A stretch of DNA of 11,578 nt from an uncultured Gemmatimonadota bacterium (GCA_946479825.1 CAMLHU010000040.1:1-11578); one strand, 5' to 3'; positions 5,705 to 11,578 are shown, counted from the first letter of the stretch. The notes: a model not told the origin generated them from the letters alone. Made by a program: numbers and translations.

Positions 5705-6811
5705 ATGGCCTCGCCACCCTCCGCCGTCGAATTCCGCCGCGTCACCAAGCGCTTCGGCCGCACCACGGCCGTGGACGCCGTCTCCTTCGAGATCGCGCCG
5801 GGGGAGTTCTTTTCGCTGCTGGGCCCGTCGGGGTGCGGCAAGACGACGACGCTGCGCCTCCTCGCGGGGCTCGAGACGCCGGAGCCGGACGGCGGCAGCG
5901 TCGCCATCCAGGGCGCCGACGTCACCCGCCTCCCTCCGCACCAGCGCCCGCTCGCGATGGTGTTCCAGAACTACGCGCTCTTCCCGCACCTCTCGGTGGA
6001 GCGCAACGTCGCCTTCGGGCTGGAGCAGCGCCGGCGCCCCGCCGCCGAGATCCGGGAACGGGTCGGCCGGGCGCTCGAGCTCGTGCACCTCGACCCCGCC
6101 ACCTTCGCCGCGCGCCGCCCGGCCCAGCTCTCCGGCGGCCAGCGCCAGCGGGTCGCGCTGGCGCGCGCGCTGGTGCTCGAGCCCCGCCTCCTCCTGCTCG
6201 ACGAGCCCCTCGGCGCGCTCGACCTCAAGCTCCGTCACGCCATGCAGGCCGAGCTCCGCGCGCTTCACCGCGACCTCGGCGTGACGTTCGTGTACGTCAC
6301 CCACGACCAGGACGAGGCGCTCACCCTCTCCGACCGCATCGCGGTGATGGACGGCGGCCGGATCGCGCAGGTCGGCACGCCGGCCGAGGTGTACGAGCGC
6401 CCGGCGTCGCCGTTCGTGGCGCGGTTCATCGGGGAAGTGAACCTGCTGGAGGGCGAGGTGAGCGCGGTGCGCGGCGCCACCTGCGAAGTCCGGGGGCGCG
6501 GCGAGCGCGGGTTCTCGGTCGCGGCCACCGGGCTCGTGCCGGGGGCCAGGGTGACGGTCGCGGTGCGCCCCGAGTGGCTCACGCTCCACCGGGTCGGCGA
6601 GGCGCCGGCGGGCGCGAACGTGCTGGCCGGCCTCGTGCGCGAGGTCGTCTATCGCGGCGACTCACGCCAGGTGCAGGTCGAGGTCCCGGGCGGCGCGGCG
6701 ATCCTCGTGGCGGTGCCCGCCGACGGGCCCGGCGGCTCGCCGTGGCAGGTCGGGGAGCCTGCGCTGGTCTCGTGGCGCGCCGAGCACGGGGCCGTGGTGG
6801 AGGCGGGATGA
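5705..6811 (+). CDS. potA: Spermidine/putrescine ABC transporter ATP-binding protein
   Basis: The ATPase subunit of a polyamine importer; a dimer hydrolyses ATP on the cytoplasmic face to drive PotB/PotC. The 368-residue product has Walker A GPSGCGKT at 40-47, the Q-loop at Gln88 (VFQNYALFPHLSV), the ABC signature LSGGQ at 142-146, Walker B LLLLDE at 162-167, the D-loop GALD and the switch His200 in YVTHDQDEALTLSD. A C-terminal TOBE-like domain covers about 245-365 with VAVRPEWLTL (285-294), as in PotA/FbpC-type subunits. The motif AQVGTPAEVYERPASPFVARFIG is typical of the PotA group. It opens the operon: its TGA overlaps the ATG of the next gene, and the binding protein downstream is clearly PotD-like, which supports polyamines over iron or sulphate. 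The start at 5705 is the first ATG and gives the family N-terminus. Confidence 0.93.
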   Translation: MASPPSAVEFRRVTKRFGRTTAVDAVSFEIAPGEFFSLLGPSGCGKTTTLRLLAGLETPEPDGGSVAIQGADVTRLPPHQRPLAMVFQNYALFPHLSVERNVAFGLEQRRRPAAEIRERVGRALELVHLDPATFAARRPAQLSGGQRQRVALARALVLEPRLLLLDEPLGALDLKLRHAMQAELRALHRDLGVTFVYVTHDQDEALTLSDRIAVMDGGRIAQVGTPAEVYERPASPFVARFIGEVNLLEGEVSAVRGATCEVRGRGERGFSVAATGLVPGARVTVAVRPEWLTLHRVGEAPAGANVLAGLVREVVYRGDSRQVQVEVPGGAAILVAVPADGPGGSPWQVGEPALVSWRAEHGAVVEAG

Positions 6812-7653
6812 GCCGCGGGCTCCGTCGCGCGCTGCTCCTCCCCGGACTCCTCTGGCTCGGCGCGCTCGCGCTCGCCCCGCTCGCGATCGTCGTCGGGTAC
6901 AGCGTGCTGACCCGCGGACCGTACGGGGGCGTCGTCGCCGGGTTCACGGTGGAACCCTGGCTCCGGCTGCTGCAGCCGCTCTATCTCGGGATCCTGGGGC
7001 GCACCCTCGGCCTGGCGGCGGCGACCACGGCGCTCACGCTCGTCATCGGCTACCCGATGGCCTACGTCATCGCGCGGAGCGGCCGGTGGCGGACGCTGCT
7101 GCTCTTCCTCGTGGTGCTGCCGTTCTGGACCAGCTACCTGGTCCGGATGTACGCGATGATCTTCCTGCTGCGCGACGGCGGCCTGGTCAACGAGGTGCTG
7201 CTCCGGCTCGGGCTCGTGTCCCACCCGCTCACGCTGCTCTATACCTCCGGCGCCGTGCTGGCGGGGCAGGTGTACGGCTACCTGCCGTTCGCGGTGCTGC
7301 CCATCTACGCCTCGCTCGAGAAGCTCGACCCCGCGCTCGAGGAGGCCGCGGAGGTGCTCGGCGCCCGCCCGGCCGCGCGGTTCTGGCGGGTGACGCTGCC
7401 GCTCTCGCTGCCGGGGGTCGCGGCCGGCGCGCTGCTCGTGCTGGTCCCGTCGCTTGGCAGCTTCCTCACCCCCGACCTCCTGGGCGGCGCGCGGACGGTG
7501 CTGCTCGGCAACCTGATCCAGAATCAGTTCACCGTCGCGCGCGACTGGCCGTTCGGCTCCGCGGCGAGCGCGCTGCTGCTCGTCGCCGTGCTGGCGGGGG
7601 TGCTGGTGCACCTGCGCCGCCGCGACGCGGCCGAGGGGTTGCCGCTCCCGTGA
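6808..7653 (+). CDS. potB: Spermidine/putrescine ABC transporter permease, PotB type
   Basis: One of two membrane permeases that form the polyamine channel. The 281-residue product has six predicted hydrophobic spans: an N-terminal one near 8-30, then about 63-88, 96-118, 146-168, 200-222 and 251-269. The coupling-loop EAA motif is EEAAEVLGARPAARFWRVTLP starting near residue 178, ending in the LPLSLPGV stretch; this loop docks on PotA. Other family marks are LPFWTSYLVRMYAM (104-117), which is characteristic of PotB, and GSFLTPDLLGG (217-227). The ATG overlaps the potA stop as ATGA, and GGAGG at 6799-6803 supplies the ribosome binding site, so translation is coupled. Position before PotC and motif content distinguish it from the second permease. 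Confidence 0.93.
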   Translation: MSRGLRRALLLPGLLWLGALALAPLAIVVGYSVLTRGPYGGVVAGFTVEPWLRLLQPLYLGILGRTLGLAAATTALTLVIGYPMAYVIARSGRWRTLLLFLVVLPFWTSYLVRMYAMIFLLRDGGLVNEVLLRLGLVSHPLTLLYTSGAVLAGQVYGYLPFAVLPIYASLEKLDPALEEAAEVLGARPAARFWRVTLPLSLPGVAAGALLVLVPSLGSFLTPDLLGGARTVLLGNLIQNQFTVARDWPFGSAASALLLVAVLAGVLVHLRRRDAAEGLPLP

Positions 7654-8441
7654 CCCGCCGTCCGCCGCTGCCGCTCCGGGCCGTCGTGGGGCTCTGCTTC
7701 CTGCTGCTGCACCTGCCGGTGCTCGTGCTGGTGGCGTTCTCGTTCAACGCCTCGCGATTCTCGGCGGCGTGGTCGGGGTTCACGCTCGACTGGTACCGGG
7801 CGCTCGCGGCGCGGCCCGACATCCTCGCGGCCCTCCGGACCAGCCTGCTGGTCGGGCTCGCGGCCACCGCCATCGCCACGGCGCTCGGGACCGCGCTCGC
7901 GCTCGGGCTGCATCGGTGGACGGGGGCCGGGCGGCGGCGGGCCGAGGCGGCCCTGTACCTGCCGGTGGTGACGCCCGAGGTGGTGGCGGGGATCTCGCTG
8001 CTGGTCCTGTTCGCGGCGCTCCGGGTGCCGCTCGGGCTCGGCACCGTCGTCGTCGCGCACGCGACCTTCTGCCTCCCCTTCGTCACGGTGGTGGTGCTGG
8101 CCCGCCTGGCCGGGATGGACGGCGCGCTCGAGGAGGCGGCGCAGACGCTGGGCGCCACCCCGTGGCAGGCGCTCCGCCGGGTGACGCTGCCGCTGCTCGC
8201 GCCCGGCATCGTCGCCGCGGCGCTGCTCGCGTTCACGCTCTCGTTCGACGACTTCGTGGTCACCTTCTTCGTGGCCGGCCCGGGCGCCACGACCCTGCCG
8301 CTGCTGGTGTACGGCATGGTGCGGAAGGCGGTGGAGCCGACGATCAACGCCGTCGGATCGCTCATCCTGGCCGTCACCACGCTGGCCCTCGTGGGCGCCG
8401 AGGCGCTGCGCGCCCGCCGGCCGGAGGAAGCCGCGCCGTGA
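7650..8441 (+). CDS. potC: Spermidine/putrescine ABC transporter permease, PotC type
   Basis: The second permease of the polyamine importer, 263 residues from a GTG that overlaps the potB stop as GTGA. Hydrophobic spans lie near 10-32, 62-86, 99-122, 131-152, 182-206 and 233-252. The EAA loop is LEEAAQTLGATPWQALRRVT at 160-179, and SFDDFVVTFFVAGPG (198-212) is a strong PotC mark, as are FSFNASRF near 30 and LYLPVVTPEVVAGISLL at 102-118. GAGGGG at 7633-7638 is a rather distant ribosome binding site, so reinitiation after potB is likely to matter. A longer in-frame reading reaches back inside potB and is rejected because its sequence there is an out-of-frame Arg/Ala-rich shadow. Confidence 0.93.
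   Translation: MTRRPPLPLRAVVGLCFLLLHLPVLVLVAFSFNASRFSAAWSGFTLDWYRALAARPDILAALRTSLLVGLAATAIATALGTALALGLHRWTGAGRRRAEAALYLPVVTPEVVAGISLLVLFAALRVPLGLGTVVVAHATFCLPFVTVVVLARLAGMDGALEEAAQTLGATPWQALRRVTLPLLAPGIVAAALLAFTLSFDDFVVTFFVAGPGATTLPLLVYGMVRKAVEPTINAVGSLILAVTTLALVGAEALRARRPEEAAP
8423..8430 (+). promoter_or_regulatory. Ribosome binding site deciding the potD start
   Basis: GGAGGAAG at 8423-8430, inside the end of potC, lies seven bases before the GTG at 8438 and sixteen before the ATG at 8447. The spacing favours the GTG, which also makes the same GTGA stop-start overlap seen at potB/potC. Confidence 0.6.
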
Positions 8442-9499
8442 CCGGGATGTCGCGCCGCTCGTTCGTGGCCGCCGGGGCCGCCGCCGCGCTCGCGGCCTGC
8501 GCCCGGCGGGCCGCGTCGGTGGAGGATCCCGCCGCGCCGCTCGGGCCCATCGAGCCCGAGCTCCGGCTTTACAACTGGTCGGACTACATCGGCCCCGACA
8601 CCGTCGCCGGGTTCAGCCGCGAGTTCGGCGTGCGGGTGACGTACGACACGTACGAGAGCAACGAGGAGATGCTGGCCAAGCTCCTGACCGGCGGCGCGGC
8701 GTACGACCTCGTGGTCCCCTCCGGCTACGCCATCCCCGTGCTCCGCTCGGCGGGCGCCCTGGCCCCGCTGCACCGCCGGTACCTCACCAACTGGGACAAC
8801 CTCGCGCCGACCTTCCTCGGCACGCCGGCCGACCCGGCCAACGCGGTGAGCGTGCCCTGGGCGTGGGGGATCACCGGGATCGCCTGGCGCACCGACAAGC
8901 TCGCGGCGCCTCCGGCTTCGTGGGAGACGTTCTTCGACCCTCGCGCTGCCGGCCGGATGACGATGATGGACGACGGACGCGAGGTGCTGGGGGCGTTCCT
9001 CAAGTACCGGGGCCGCTCGCTCAACAGCACCGACCAGGCCGAGCTGGCCGCGGCCAGGACGGACGCGCTCCGGGCCAAGCCGCTCCTCGCCGCCTACCTC
9101 TCGGCGCCGGTCAAGGCGCAGCTGGTGGCGGGGGACGTCTGGGTGGCGCAGCTCTGGAATGGGGACACCGCGCAGGCGGCGGCCGAGGGCGCGCCGATCG
9201 CGTGGGCGCTGCCGAAGGAGGGGAGCCTGATCTGGCTCGACGCGATGGCGATCCCCGCCGACGCGCCGCACAAGCGGGCGGCGCACGAGTTCATCAACTA
9301 CTGCCTGCGGCCCGAGGTGGCGGCGGGGATCGCGCGGGCCACCCGCTACGGCAGCCCGAACCGGGCGGCCCAGCGACTGCTCTCCGATCCCATCCCCTAT
9401 CCCGGTCCGGCGGAGCTGGCGCGGCTCGAGTACCAGCGCGACCTCGGCCCGGCGGCGCCGCTCTGGGACCGGACCTGGACCGAGGTGAAGGCGGGGTGA
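8438..9499 (+). CDS. potD: Spermidine/putrescine-binding lipoprotein, Tat-type signal
   Basis: The extracytoplasmic receptor that delivers polyamine to PotB/PotC; 353 residues from the GTG at 8438 (350 from the ATG at 8447). The N-terminus reads SRRSFVAAG followed by an Ala-rich stretch and the lipobox LAAC with Cys21. This is a twin-arginine signal joined to a lipoprotein site, so a folded, membrane-anchored receptor is expected. The body is a PotD-type periplasmic binding protein: LYNWSDYIGP (Trp47, Tyr50), VVPSGYAIP (Ser95, Tyr97), MDDGREVLGAFLKYRG (Glu182), LWNGDTAQ (Trp240) and PKEGSLIWLDAMAIP (Trp266, Asp268). These correspond by motif to the amine-contacting residues of E. coli PotD, including the acidic ones, so a polyamine ligand is well supported; putrescine versus spermidine is not decided. 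It ends the operon and is followed by a strong hairpin. Confidence 0.92.
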   Translation: MTGMSRRSFVAAGAAAALAACARRAASVEDPAAPLGPIEPELRLYNWSDYIGPDTVAGFSREFGVRVTYDTYESNEEMLAKLLTGGAAYDLVVPSGYAIPVLRSAGALAPLHRRYLTNWDNLAPTFLGTPADPANAVSVPWAWGITGIAWRTDKLAAPPASWETFFDPRAAGRMTMMDDGREVLGAFLKYRGRSLNSTDQAELAAARTDALRAKPLLAAYLSAPVKAQLVAGDVWVAQLWNGDTAQAAAEGAPIAWALPKEGSLIWLDAMAIPADAPHKRAAHEFINYCLRPEVAAGIARATRYGSPNRAAQRLLSDPIPYPGPAELARLEYQRDLGPAAPLWDRTWTEVKAG

Positions 9500-9512
9500 G
9501 GTCCCGGAACGA

Positions 9513-9547
9513 CCCGAGGGACCGACCCAGCGGGCCGGTCCCTCGGG
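9513..9547. terminator. Hairpin terminator between potD and the convergent gene
   Basis: CCCGAGGGACCG at 9513-9524 pairs perfectly with CGGTCCCTCGGG at 9536-9547 around an 11-base loop. It starts 14 bases after the potD stop and ends 25 bases before the stop of the convergent gene, so it could serve both strands. There is no T-run on either side, like the repeat after hsp20. Confidence 0.75.
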
Positions 9548-9571
9548 AGGACGACGGGATCCGCGCCCGGA

Positions 9572-10234
9572 TCAGCCGCCGATGTGATGCACCGCGAACC
9601 CGGCGATGTGCACGTCGAGGTTGTGGTTGATCCGCAGGCCGACGATGCCCTTGGTGTCCACGTTGGCCGCGTCGGTGGCGTAGACTTCCTTGCCGTTCAC
9701 CATGAAGCTGACCTTCCCGTTCTTCACGCCCACCGACACCTCGTTGGTGGCCTTGCCGTCCGGGCCGGCCGGGTGCACGGCGTCGCTGGCGGTCCACTCG
9801 ACCACCGTCGAGACCGAGTCGCCGTTGCGGCGCTTGATCATGTACTTCCCGTCGCCGCGGACGATGACGTAGGTGTAGCGCTGGCCCGGGCCGCTCAGGT
9901 CGCTGCCGCCGATGATCAGGCCGTAGGCCTCGGGATGCTTCGGCGCCTTCTCCTGGGTGAAGGTGGCCAGGGTGTGGAAGTTCCCGGTCGCCGTGTCGGC
10001 GGCGCGCCAGAAGATCGCCGCCGGCCCCATCGTGGCGTGGAGGCCTTCGCCCATCGTGATGAACTTGACGTTGGCGAGCGGGGCGTCGCGGTCGGTCCGG
10101 GCCATCCAGCCGGCCGGCAGCTGGCCGCCGCCCATGACCGCGTTGTCCGGGTCCGCCATGTGGTCCATATGGTTCTGGGCGGCGACGGGGGCCGCGGCCA
10201 GGGCCAGGGCGAGCAGGGTGCCGAAGGTGCGCAT
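9572..10234 (-). CDS. Secreted DUF1080/laminin-G-like protein of unknown role
   Basis: A 220-residue exported protein. A classic Sec signal peptide (MRTFGTLLALALAAAPVAA) is followed by a likely cleavage after Ala19. The mature part begins with a Met/His-rich run, QNHMDHMADPDN. The rest reads as a beta-rich jelly-roll: FWRAADTATGNFHTLATF (75-92), YGLIIGGSDL (104-113), RYTYVIVRGDGKYMIKRR (119-136), VSVGVKNGKVSFMVNGKEVY (166-185) and GIVGLRINHNLDVHIAGF (196-213). This resembles DUF1080 (3-keto-disaccharide hydrolase family) or laminin-G-like folds, but I see no catalytic set and would not claim hydrolase activity. GAGGAA (10244-10239) supplies the ribosome binding site four bases before the ATG. 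An upstream in-frame extension to 10525 is rejected: it runs antisense through the small membrane protein gene and hides the signal peptide. Confidence 0.75.
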   Translation of the reverse strand: MRTFGTLLALALAAAPVAAQNHMDHMADPDNAVMGGGQLPAGWMARTDRDAPLANVKFITMGEGLHATMGPAAIFWRAADTATGNFHTLATFTQEKAPKHPEAYGLIIGGSDLSGPGQRYTYVIVRGDGKYMIKRRNGDSVSTVVEWTASDAVHPAGPDGKATNEVSVGVKNGKVSFMVNGKEVYATDAANVDTKGIVGLRINHNLDVHIAGFAVHHIGG

Positions 10235-10264
10235 AGGGTTCCTCGGGGGTGTGGGGGCGGGCGG

Positions 10265-10293
10265 TTGCGGGCCCGTCGGGGTTCGACTAAACT
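10265..10293 (+). promoter_or_regulatory. Sigma-70-like promoter of the small membrane protein gene
   Basis: TTGCGG at 10265-10270 and TAAACT at 10288-10293 are separated by exactly 17 bases, the best -35/-10 pair in the window. It lies about 40 bases upstream of the ATG at 10334 and points toward it. It occupies the 99-bp spacer between this gene and the divergent secreted protein. Confidence 0.6.
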
Positions 10294-10333
10294 GACGACC
10301 GTCCAGTAACGGCCGGCCTTTCAGGGAGTTCCG

Positions 10334-10507
10334 ATGTTCCAGGCGGTGTACGTGTTCCTCGCCTTTGCGGGCGCCATCGGCATCATCTGCGCGCTCGCCT
10401 TCGTCACGCTGCTGATCGGCGTGCTGGTGAACGCGATGGTGACGCTGGCCTCCGGCCCGCTGATCGACGCCGTCCTGAGGAAGCGCGGCCTGACGCAGTG
10501 GCTCTGA
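10334..10507 (+). CDS. Small single-span membrane protein (57 aa), unknown function
   Basis: A 57-residue product that I do not recognise. It begins MFQAVYVFLAFAG and has one long hydrophobic stretch (about 5-40), long enough for one extended or two short spans. A short basic tail follows, with LRKRGLTQWL at the C-terminus, so the C-terminus probably lies in the cytoplasm. Support for it being real is strong for its size. GGGAG at 10324-10328 precedes the ATG by five bases, and a 17-bp-spaced promoter lies upstream. All sense codons but one (TTT) end in G or C, like the neighbours, and a hairpin followed by T-rich sequence closes it. It lies antisense to an apparent N-terminal extension of the divergent gene, which is therefore not real. 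Possible roles include a toxin-like peptide or a membrane-complex regulator; nothing in the sequence decides this. Confidence 0.7.
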   Translation: MFQAVYVFLAFAGAIGIICALAFVTLLIGVLVNAMVTLASGPLIDAVLRKRGLTQWL

Positions 10508-10530
10508 GCCGTTCGCGGCGCGCAATCTCC

Positions 10531-10560
10531 GGCCGGACCCTCGGGTCCGGCCGTTCTGTT
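10531..10560 (+). terminator. Rho-independent terminator of the small membrane gene
   Basis: GGCCGGACC at 10531-10539 pairs perfectly with GGTCCGGCC at 10544-10552 around the tetraloop CTCG, and is followed by the T-rich GTTCTGTT (10553-10560). It starts 23 bases after the stop at 10507. This is the most canonical terminator in the window. The T-rich end touches the stop codon of the convergent gene. Confidence 0.85.
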
Positions 10561-10928
10561 CAGTGCCCTTCGGCGCCGCCCTCCTCGCCGTGGGCCTCCT
10601 CCGTCGTGGCGGCGCGCATCGCCTGCTCGTGGTTGAGGCGCAGCATCGCGTAGAGCTCGCGGAGCGTCCGGAACTTGCTGAGCCCGCCGCCGGTGCGGCG
10701 GGCGGTCTGCTCGATGGTGCCGAGGGATTCGGCGATCTTGGTGAGCCCGAGCCCCTGGGCCTGGGTCTTCGAGGCCGCCACCTGCCGGATCAGGGTCCGG
10801 CCCAGCTGCTCGTCGGCCTTGGGCGCCGCCATCTGCTCGATGAGCGAGCCCATCGCGCTGAGCTGGCGGGCGTAGGGCTCCAGGAAGGCGAGCTGCGCCT
10901 GCTGGCGGGAGGTAAGCTTGACGGCCAC
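10560..10928 (-). CDS. Small all-helical protein, Hpt-resembling, unknown function
   Basis: A 122-residue soluble protein from a GTG at 10928; GAGGT lies three bases upstream. It has no signal or membrane span and looks entirely helical, with a Glu/Gly/His-rich tail (EEAHGEEGGAEGH). The stretch VAASKTQAQGLGLTKIAESLGTIEQ (from about residue 50) recalls the core helix pair of histidine-phosphotransfer (Hpt) domains, where G-L/a-x-x-L-A follows the phospho-His by about ten residues, and a Lys falls in the usual place. The His itself is not there (Ala instead). That likeness is my own reading and weak. A second small helical gene lies 64 bases upstream on the same strand. Almost all codons end in G or C, which supports a real gene. 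No function is assigned. Confidence 0.65.
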   Translation of the reverse strand: MAVKLTSRQQAQLAFLEPYARQLSAMGSLIEQMAAPKADEQLGRTLIRQVAASKTQAQGLGLTKIAESLGTIEQTARRTGGGLSKFRTLRELYAMLRLNHEQAMRAATTEEAHGEEGGAEGH

Positions 10929-10954
10929 GGGACCTCGCTGCAGGGAAGGACTGT

Positions 10955-10960
10955 AAGGTA
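10955..10960 (-). promoter_or_regulatory. Candidate -10 box before the 122-aa helical protein
   Basis: TACCTT reads from 10960 to 10955 on the minus strand, 26 bases before the GTG at 10928, leaving room for a short leader with GAGGT. No -35 is apparent. It would allow separate transcription from the upstream helical gene, but read-through is also possible. Confidence 0.3.
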
Positions 10961-10992
10961 GCGCCCCGGGGAGGCCGGCGCCGCGGCCCGGG

Positions 10993-11304
10993 TCAGAGCA
11001 GGCCGGACTTGGTCGACTGCCAGAGCTTGTACAGGCGCTCGAACGCGTCCTGCAGCAGGTCCACCTGCTGCGGCGTGGGCAGGGCCGCCGCGGCCCGCTC
11101 GATCTCGTCGCACACCCGGCCCATCTCCCGCCGCCCCTGGCGGGCGCCCTCCTCGCGGATCCGGGCCGCGAGCTCCCCCAGCTGGCGCCGGGTGGGTTCG
11201 TCGTCCGGCACCTGCCAAAGGTAGGCGGCCAGCTCCTTGCCGTTCTGGATCAACTGGCCTAGCGTGTCCAGCAGCGGCCCGCGCCGCGCAGGTCCGTCCG
11301 TCAT
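10993..11304 (-). CDS. Small helical cytoplasmic protein, unknown function
   Basis: A 103-residue protein that I do not recognise. It has no signal peptide or membrane span and reads as several amphipathic helices: LLDTLGQLIQNGKELAAYLW (11-30), TRRQLGELAARIREEGARQG (38-57), EMGRVCDEIERAAAAL (60-75) and QVDLLQDAFERLYKLWQ (80-96). One Cys (65) is present. The middle part has a four-helix-bundle look similar to the neighbouring 122-residue protein, but there is no His at a phosphotransfer position. GGGAGGGG (11318-11311) is a good ribosome binding site six bases before the ATG, and a TAGATT -10 box lies further upstream. It is divergent from the putative carboxypeptidase gene with 37 bases between start codons. 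Confidence 0.65.
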   Translation of the reverse strand: MTDGPARRGPLLDTLGQLIQNGKELAAYLWQVPDDEPTRRQLGELAARIREEGARQGRREMGRVCDEIERAAAALPTPQQVDLLQDAFERLYKLWQSTKSGLL

Positions 11305-11331
11305 CTGGGTCCCCTCCCGTTCCGACTGGGA

Positions 11332-11337
11332 AATCTA
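11332..11337 (-). promoter_or_regulatory. Candidate -10 box of the 103-aa helical protein gene
   Basis: TAGATT reads from 11337 to 11332 on the minus strand, identical to the box before the sensor kinase. It leaves a leader of about 20 bases that contains the GGGAGGGG ribosome binding site. It overlaps the region just before the divergent peptidase start at 11342, where I see no clear plus-strand box. Confidence 0.4.
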
Positions 11338-11341
11338 GCCG

Positions 11342-11578
11342 ATGCGCCACGTCGCCCTCGCCGCCCTGCTCGCCTGCGCCGCCGCCGCGCCGCTCCGGGC
11401 GCAGCAGACCCGCCCCGAACGCACCGACTATCGCGAGACCTCGAGCTACGCCGACGTGATGGCGTTCCTCGATTCCCTTCGGGTGCGGGGTGCCGCCTTC
11501 CGCGAAGGGACGATCGGCCGGAGCCCCGAGGGGAAGCCGATCCCCTACCTCATCCTCTCGCGCCCGCTCGTCACCACC
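11342..11578 (+). CDS. Secreted M14-type zinc carboxypeptidase, 5' part only
   Basis: The first 79 codons of a gene that runs off the window. A Sec signal peptide (MRHVALAALLACAAAAPLRA) is followed by a likely cleavage after Ala20. The mature start RTDYRETSSYADVMAFLDSL and the segment IGRSPEGKPIPYLILS (58-73) match the opening of M14 peptidases. In that family a Tyr/Ser-rich start and a G-x-S-x-E-G-x-x-I/L-x-x-L strand precede the zinc-binding H-x-x-E. The zinc ligands would lie beyond the window, so catalysis cannot be checked. The ATG has no Shine-Dalgarno and only 37 bases separate it from the divergent start, so a leaderless message is plausible. Confidence 0.65.
   Translation, partial: MRHVALAALLACAAAAPLRAQQTRPERTDYRETSSYADVMAFLDSLRVRGAAFREGTIGRSPEGKPIPYLILSRPLVTT

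Noticed and set aside
5657..6589. N-terminal extension of the kinase frame antisense to potA
   Set aside because: It would run through potA on the other strand, has no membrane or domain features, and MHATIPP at 5656 immediately precedes the first membrane span with a -10 box upstream.
7529..9286. Minus-strand open frame (585 codons) across potC and potD
   Set aside because: Antisense to motif-complete PotC and PotD; product is Arg/Gly/Ser-rich without recognisable domains.
10235..10525. Upstream extension of the secreted DUF1080-like protein
   Set aside because: It would bury the signal peptide, ignores the GAGGAA site before 10234, and overlaps the opposite-strand 57-aa gene with its own promoter and terminator.
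1..11578. CRISPR arrays, tRNA/rRNA genes, transposases, phage or toxin-antitoxin/defence modules
   Set aside because: No regularly spaced repeats, no tRNA cloverleaf or rRNA-like stretch and no transposase, integrase or nuclease motifs were seen on either strand; the window is ordinary chromosomal gene content.

Overview
The window is GC-rich bacterial chromosome (roughly 70% GC by eye, with third codon positions almost always G or C). It carries housekeeping and transport genes and shows no insertion sequences, phage genes, CRISPR arrays or RNA genes. A diderm host is suggested by secreted proteins and by a PotD with a Tat-type lipoprotein signal. The overall style (leaderless-looking starts with TANNNT -10 boxes, secreted laminin-G/DUF1080-like protein, M14 peptidase) would fit Gemmatimonadota or a similar phylum. 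That placement is an inference from gene flavour, not a demonstrated assignment.

Layout. (1) 1-780: an Hsp20 small heat-shock gene with a strong ribosome binding site, then an 11-bp perfect inverted repeat. (2) 781-3117: hemA (first enzyme of the C5 tetrapyrrole route) and hemH (ferrochelatase, last step of haem synthesis), convergent and only 15 bp apart. The ferrochelatase keeps all four cysteines that hold the [2Fe-2S] cluster in the human enzyme. (3) 3208-5656: on the minus strand, a 7-TM/GAF sensor histidine kinase followed 16 bp later by its NarL/FixJ-type response regulator; hemH lies 90 bp further downstream on the same strand. (4) 5705-9499: a tightly coupled potABCD operon for polyamine import, divergent from the kinase across a 48-bp spacer with two opposed -10 boxes, and closed by a 12-bp perfect terminator-like hairpin. 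(5) 9572-10507: a secreted DUF1080/laminin-G-like protein on the minus strand, divergent from a 57-aa single-span membrane protein that has its own promoter, ribosome binding site and terminator. (6) 10560-11304: two small helical proteins of unknown function on the minus strand. (7) 11342 to the end: the 5' end of a secreted, probable M14 zinc carboxypeptidase gene, cut by the window edge.

How the parts may work together. PotA-D form a complete importer: ATPase, two permeases and a membrane-anchored binding protein. The adjacent kinase/regulator pair is a natural candidate regulator of potABCD and perhaps of hemH, by position only. No clearly new multi-gene defence or mobile system is visible. 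The items most worth following are the Fe-S ferrochelatase, the small membrane protein, the pair of Hpt-resembling helical proteins, and the compact divergent promoter between the kinase and potA.
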